From assembly GCA_040219735.1 (NCBI GenBank), contig JAVJRX010000165.1: a DNA stretch of 64,000 bases; one strand, written 5' to 3'. The position numbers and the translations under genes are program-made. A model generated the notes under the pieces. It made no database searches and was not told the origin of the DNA. It was given only the letters and a program-made list of their open reading frames with translations. This document shows positions 61,708 to 64,000 of this stretch, piece by piece; within the stretch, counting starts at the first letter, position 1, and each line of letters opens with the position of its first letter. The DNA is from Coleofasciculus sp040219735. GTDB lineage: Bacteria > Cyanobacteriota > Cyanobacteriia > Cyanobacteriales > Coleofasciculaceae.

Positions 61708-61752
61708 TAGGGGTGGGTTTTACCAATAACGTTTTGGCACTGATCCCGCCCT
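61708..61752. repeat. GGGCGGGTTTAG-type element, copy 7 (diverged)
   Basis: GTAGGGGTGGGTTTT and CCCGCCCTT delimit a 45-bp copy just after the oxygenase stop. This is the shortest and least perfect copy. Confidence 0.5.
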
Positions 61753-61844
61753 TCTTAGGCAGCCGGGAGATAAAAATTCCCCGATAATATACTGATAAGC
61801 AAATTGTCGCTCAATTAGTTAGTCGAACGTGTGAGGGAAAAGAG

Positions 61845-62330
61845 TTGATTAGCCCAATCATCTGTTTTGTTCTGGCATTTGTCCTGGCTTCTTTCGTGGA
61901 ATACTGGATGCATCGCTTGATGCACGCTAATGCCCGCATTGGTGAACGTCATCGTGATCATCACCGCCGCAATGAAGGACAGGGGGTGCTGTGGGAGTTC
62001 CGGGATTATGTGCGGGGTAGCTTTATTGTCATGTGCCTCCTATTCTTCTATTCTTGGCAAGTTGGACTCGGTTGGTTCCTGGGTGGACTTTTTTATGCTG
62101 CCTTTTGTGCCTATGCCCATCAGCTACAGCACGAAAATCCAAGACGGTGCTTCTGGATGAAAATGCCTGTTCACTATGTCCACCACAAATATAAAATGTG
62201 GCATCACAATTTTGGTTTAGCTGTAGATTGGTGGGATCGGGTTTTCGGGACGTATAAGCCTGTAGAATGGCTAACCGATGAGGAATTGAAGCAACCCGAA
62301 CGCGGGTATTTACAATTGCGATGGTGGTAG
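61845..62330 (+). CDS. Fatty acid hydroxylase/carotene hydroxylase-type membrane di-iron protein
   Basis: A TTG start preceded by GAGGGAAAA gives 161 aa. Histidine boxes HRLMH (about 23-27), HRDHH (about 36-40), and HYVHHKYKMWHH (about 119-130) form the di-iron site of the FA-hydroxylase superfamily, with helices at about 4-20 and 55-95. Enzymes of this type hydroxylate or desaturate lipids, sterols or carotenoids. It follows the oxygenase by 139 bp on the same strand, suggesting linked expression. Substrate unassigned. Confidence 0.85.
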   Translation: MISPIICFVLAFVLASFVEYWMHRLMHANARIGERHRDHHRRNEGQGVLWEFRDYVRGSFIVMCLLFFYSWQVGLGWFLGGLFYAAFCAYAHQLQHENPRRCFWMKMPVHYVHHKYKMWHHNFGLAVDWWDRVFGTYKPVEWLTDEELKQPERGYLQLRWW

Positions 62331-62365
62331 ATGGGGCAGATGAGGAAGATGGGGGAGCATAATTA

Positions 62366-62391
62366 TAGAGACGTAGCCTGCTACGTCTCTA
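62366..62391. repeat. Hairpin between convergent genes
   Basis: TAGAGACGTAG and CTACGTCTCTA form an 11-bp stem with a CCTG loop, 10 bp before the glgX stop and 36 bp after the hydroxylase gene. Could stop transcription from either direction; also of the dispersed-palindrome type. Confidence 0.6.
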
Positions 62392-62400
62392 CAACTAACC

Positions 62401-64000
62401 TTATCGTCGTCGCAACACCATCACCGATCGCGCGGTGACAGGGATCGGCTTATCCTCGGTATAGCTGATCTCTTCCTCGATAAAGCGAGGCTTATCGGTG
62501 TCAATCAAAACCAGCCATTCCCGGTCTTGCAATCCTGGGGGGAGCGTAAATTCAATCATCTCATAGTGAGCATTGAAGCAGAGGAAGAAACTATCATCCA
62601 TGACTCGTTCTCCCTCATCCCCCCGCGCGGCAATTTCTTCACCGTTTAAGAAAATACCGATCGCTTTGGTATATCCTGCCAGCCATTGATCCTCTGTCAT
62701 ATCACCGCCATCGGGGTTGAACCAAGCAATATCCTTAACGCTAGAACCGTAGATAGCGCGACCGAGGAACCACTTGCGTCGCCGGAAAATCGGATGCTGG
62801 CGGCGGAAGTAAATCAGTTGACGGGTAAAGTTGAGAAGTGAGGCATTTCCCTCCGGTAAATCCCAATCAAACCAGGAGATTTCACTATCCTGACAGTATG
62901 CATTATTATTCCCGTCTTGGGTTCGCCCAATTTCATCGCCGCCTAAGAGCATGGGGACGCCTTGGGATAGCATCAGCGTCACCAGAAAGTTGCGCCGCTG
63001 TCTATTCCTTAACTGGAGAATCTCTGGATCATCAGTTTCTCCTTCCGCCCCACAATTCCAGGAACGGTTATGGCTTTCCCCATCCCGGTTTTCTTCCCCA
63101 TTGGTGTCGTTATGCTTGTCGTTGTAGCTTACAAGGTCATTCAGGGTAAATCCATCATGGGCGGTAATGAAGTTAATGCTAGCACTAGGTCGGCGTCCGT
63201 TGGACTCATACAAGTCAGAACTTCCGGTGAAGCGATAGGCAAATTCAGCTAAACTGCTATCTTCACCTCGCCAAAAGTCTCGCACGGTATCTCGATATTG
63301 CCCATTCCACTCTGACCACAGCAGGGGAAATTTACCCACTTGATAGCCTCCCATGCCCACATCCCAGGGTTCAGCAATCAGCTTCACATTTGAGAGGACA
63401 GGGTCTTGGTGAATAATATCAAAGAATGCCGCCAGACTATCCACCTCATAGAGTTCTCGTGCTAATGCCGAGGCTAAGTCAAAGCGAAAACCATCCACAT
63501 GCATCTCTAGCACCCAATACCGCAGGCTATCCATAATTAGCTTCAGGACTTGGGGATGACGCACGTTCAGGGAATTACCACACCCGGTAAAATCCATGTA
63601 ATAGCGGAGGTCATCTTCTACAAGGCGGTAGTATGCCACATTGTCAATTCCGCGCAGTGAAAGGGTAGGACCGAGATGATTTCCTTCGCCGGTATGATTG
63701 TAAACGACATCCAGAATCACCTCAATGCCCGCTTTATGCAGCGCCTTGACCATTTCCTTAAACTCACTCACCTGTTGCCCTTGAGTCCCACTGGCACTGT
63801 AGTTGGCATGGGGCGCCATATAGGCAATTGAATCGTAACCCCAGTAATTCTTTAACCCTTTATCCACTAAATGTCCCGGTTGGGACAAGAAGTGATGTAC
63901 GGGGAGCAATTCCACCGCCGTAATCCCCAAAGTCTGAAGATACGCGATCGCGGCAGGATGCGCCAGTCCAGCATAGGTGCCGCGTAAGGGTTCAGGGATG
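62401..64000 (-). CDS. glgX: Glycogen debranching enzyme GlgX (5' end outside window)
   Basis: The frame is open to the window edge (reading LRGTYAGLAHPAAIAYLQTL before GITAVELLPVHHF), so the start lies beyond 64000. The 533 visible residues are the GH13_11 catalytic and C-terminal domains of an isoamylase-type enzyme: DVVYNHTGEGN, GFRFDLASAL (nucleophile Asp), LIAEPWDVG (acid Glu), INFITAHDGFTL (third Asp). It cleaves alpha-1,6 branches of glycogen in the cytosol. A TTG at 63930 is an internal codon and not the real start. Confidence 0.93.
   Translation of the reverse strand, partial: IPEPLRGTYAGLAHPAAIAYLQTLGITAVELLPVHHFLSQPGHLVDKGLKNYWGYDSIAYMAPHANYSASGTQGQQVSEFKEMVKALHKAGIEVILDVVYNHTGEGNHLGPTLSLRGIDNVAYYRLVEDDLRYYMDFTGCGNSLNVRHPQVLKLIMDSLRYWVLEMHVDGFRFDLASALARELYEVDSLAAFFDIIHQDPVLSNVKLIAEPWDVGMGGYQVGKFPLLWSEWNGQYRDTVRDFWRGEDSSLAEFAYRFTGSSDLYESNGRRPSASINFITAHDGFTLNDLVSYNDKHNDTNGEENRDGESHNRSWNCGAEGETDDPEILQLRNRQRRNFLVTLMLSQGVPMLLGGDEIGRTQDGNNNAYCQDSEISWFDWDLPEGNASLLNFTRQLIYFRRQHPIFRRRKWFLGRAIYGSSVKDIAWFNPDGGDMTEDQWLAGYTKAIGIFLNGEEIAARGDEGERVMDDSFFLCFNAHYEMIEFTLPPGLQDREWLVLIDTDKPRFIEEEISYTEDKPIPVTARSVMVLRRR

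Noticed and set aside
1..64000. tRNA, rRNA or CRISPR features
   Set aside because: No TPsiC-arm-like GTTCRANYC in a cloverleaf context, no rRNA-like blocks and no regularly spaced direct repeats were seen; short tRNAs could still be missed by eye.

Overview
The window looks like a chromosomal segment of a filamentous, mat- or soil-type cyanobacterium. Evidence is a phycobilisome core gene (apcF), a glnA gene behind a textbook NtcA promoter, many GCGATCGC (HIP1) octamers, a divergent PerR/type II peroxiredoxin pair, CHASE2 nucleotide cyclases, a PEP-CTERM protein and tandem Ser/Thr kinases. A Coleofasciculus/Microcoleus-like source is my inference, not something the sequence proves. No rRNA, tRNA, CRISPR array or prophage was seen.

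Layout. 1-5.4 kb: structured leader and small ORF, a GAF-PAS-GAF histidine kinase, an overlapping nucleotidyltransferase-like/XRE pair, and a small helical protein. 5.4-15.6 kb: sucrose-phosphate synthase, a tandem array of Ser/Thr kinases with broken copies and duplicated spacers, MsrP, a GH57 protein and a decayed membrane-protein gene. 16-25 kb: zinc-ribbon and alpha/beta-hydrolase genes, PerR/Prx, CHASE2 adenylate cyclase with a FecR partner, universal stress protein, aspartate aminotransferase, J-domain protein. 25-30 kb: a NitT/TauT-type ABC transporter with two binding proteins, one fused to OmpA. 30-35 kb: SMR-type transporter, apcF, glnA, a methyltransferase, a YbjN-like protein. 37-43 kb: a tRNA-modification cluster (cmoB, cmoA, trmN6, a U32 pseudo-paralogue, trhP). 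43-50 kb: GT26 glycosyltransferase, multidomain response regulator, PEP-CTERM protein, nadE. 49-52 kb: IS200/IS605-type tnpB with a tnpA remnant and a DUF928 gene ending on an IS-like boundary. 52-64 kb: a CHASE2 cyclase with guanylate-type residues, an EAL phosphodiesterase, aldo/keto reductase, GH13 alpha-glucosidase and its decayed duplicate, a broken tnpB, a PAO-like Rieske oxygenase, a fatty-acid-hydroxylase-type enzyme and the 3' part of glgX.

How it fits together. Sucrose synthesis, GH13/GH57 enzymes and GlgX point to active glucan and compatible-solute metabolism. Signalling is dense: histidine kinase, response regulator, Ser/Thr kinases, predicted cAMP, cGMP and c-di-GMP enzymes. The tRNA cluster contains the genes expected for converting U34 first to ho5U34 (TrhP) and then to cmo5U34 (CmoA/CmoB), plus an A37 methyltransferase.

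Intergenic space is rich in dispersed repeats: an inverted-repeat element of about 45-65 bp with GGGCGGGTTTAG-type ends, several short perfect palindromes, a MITE-like element and IS200/IS605-like end hairpins. Partial duplication and deletion is a recurrent theme (kinases, GH13, tnpB, tnpA).
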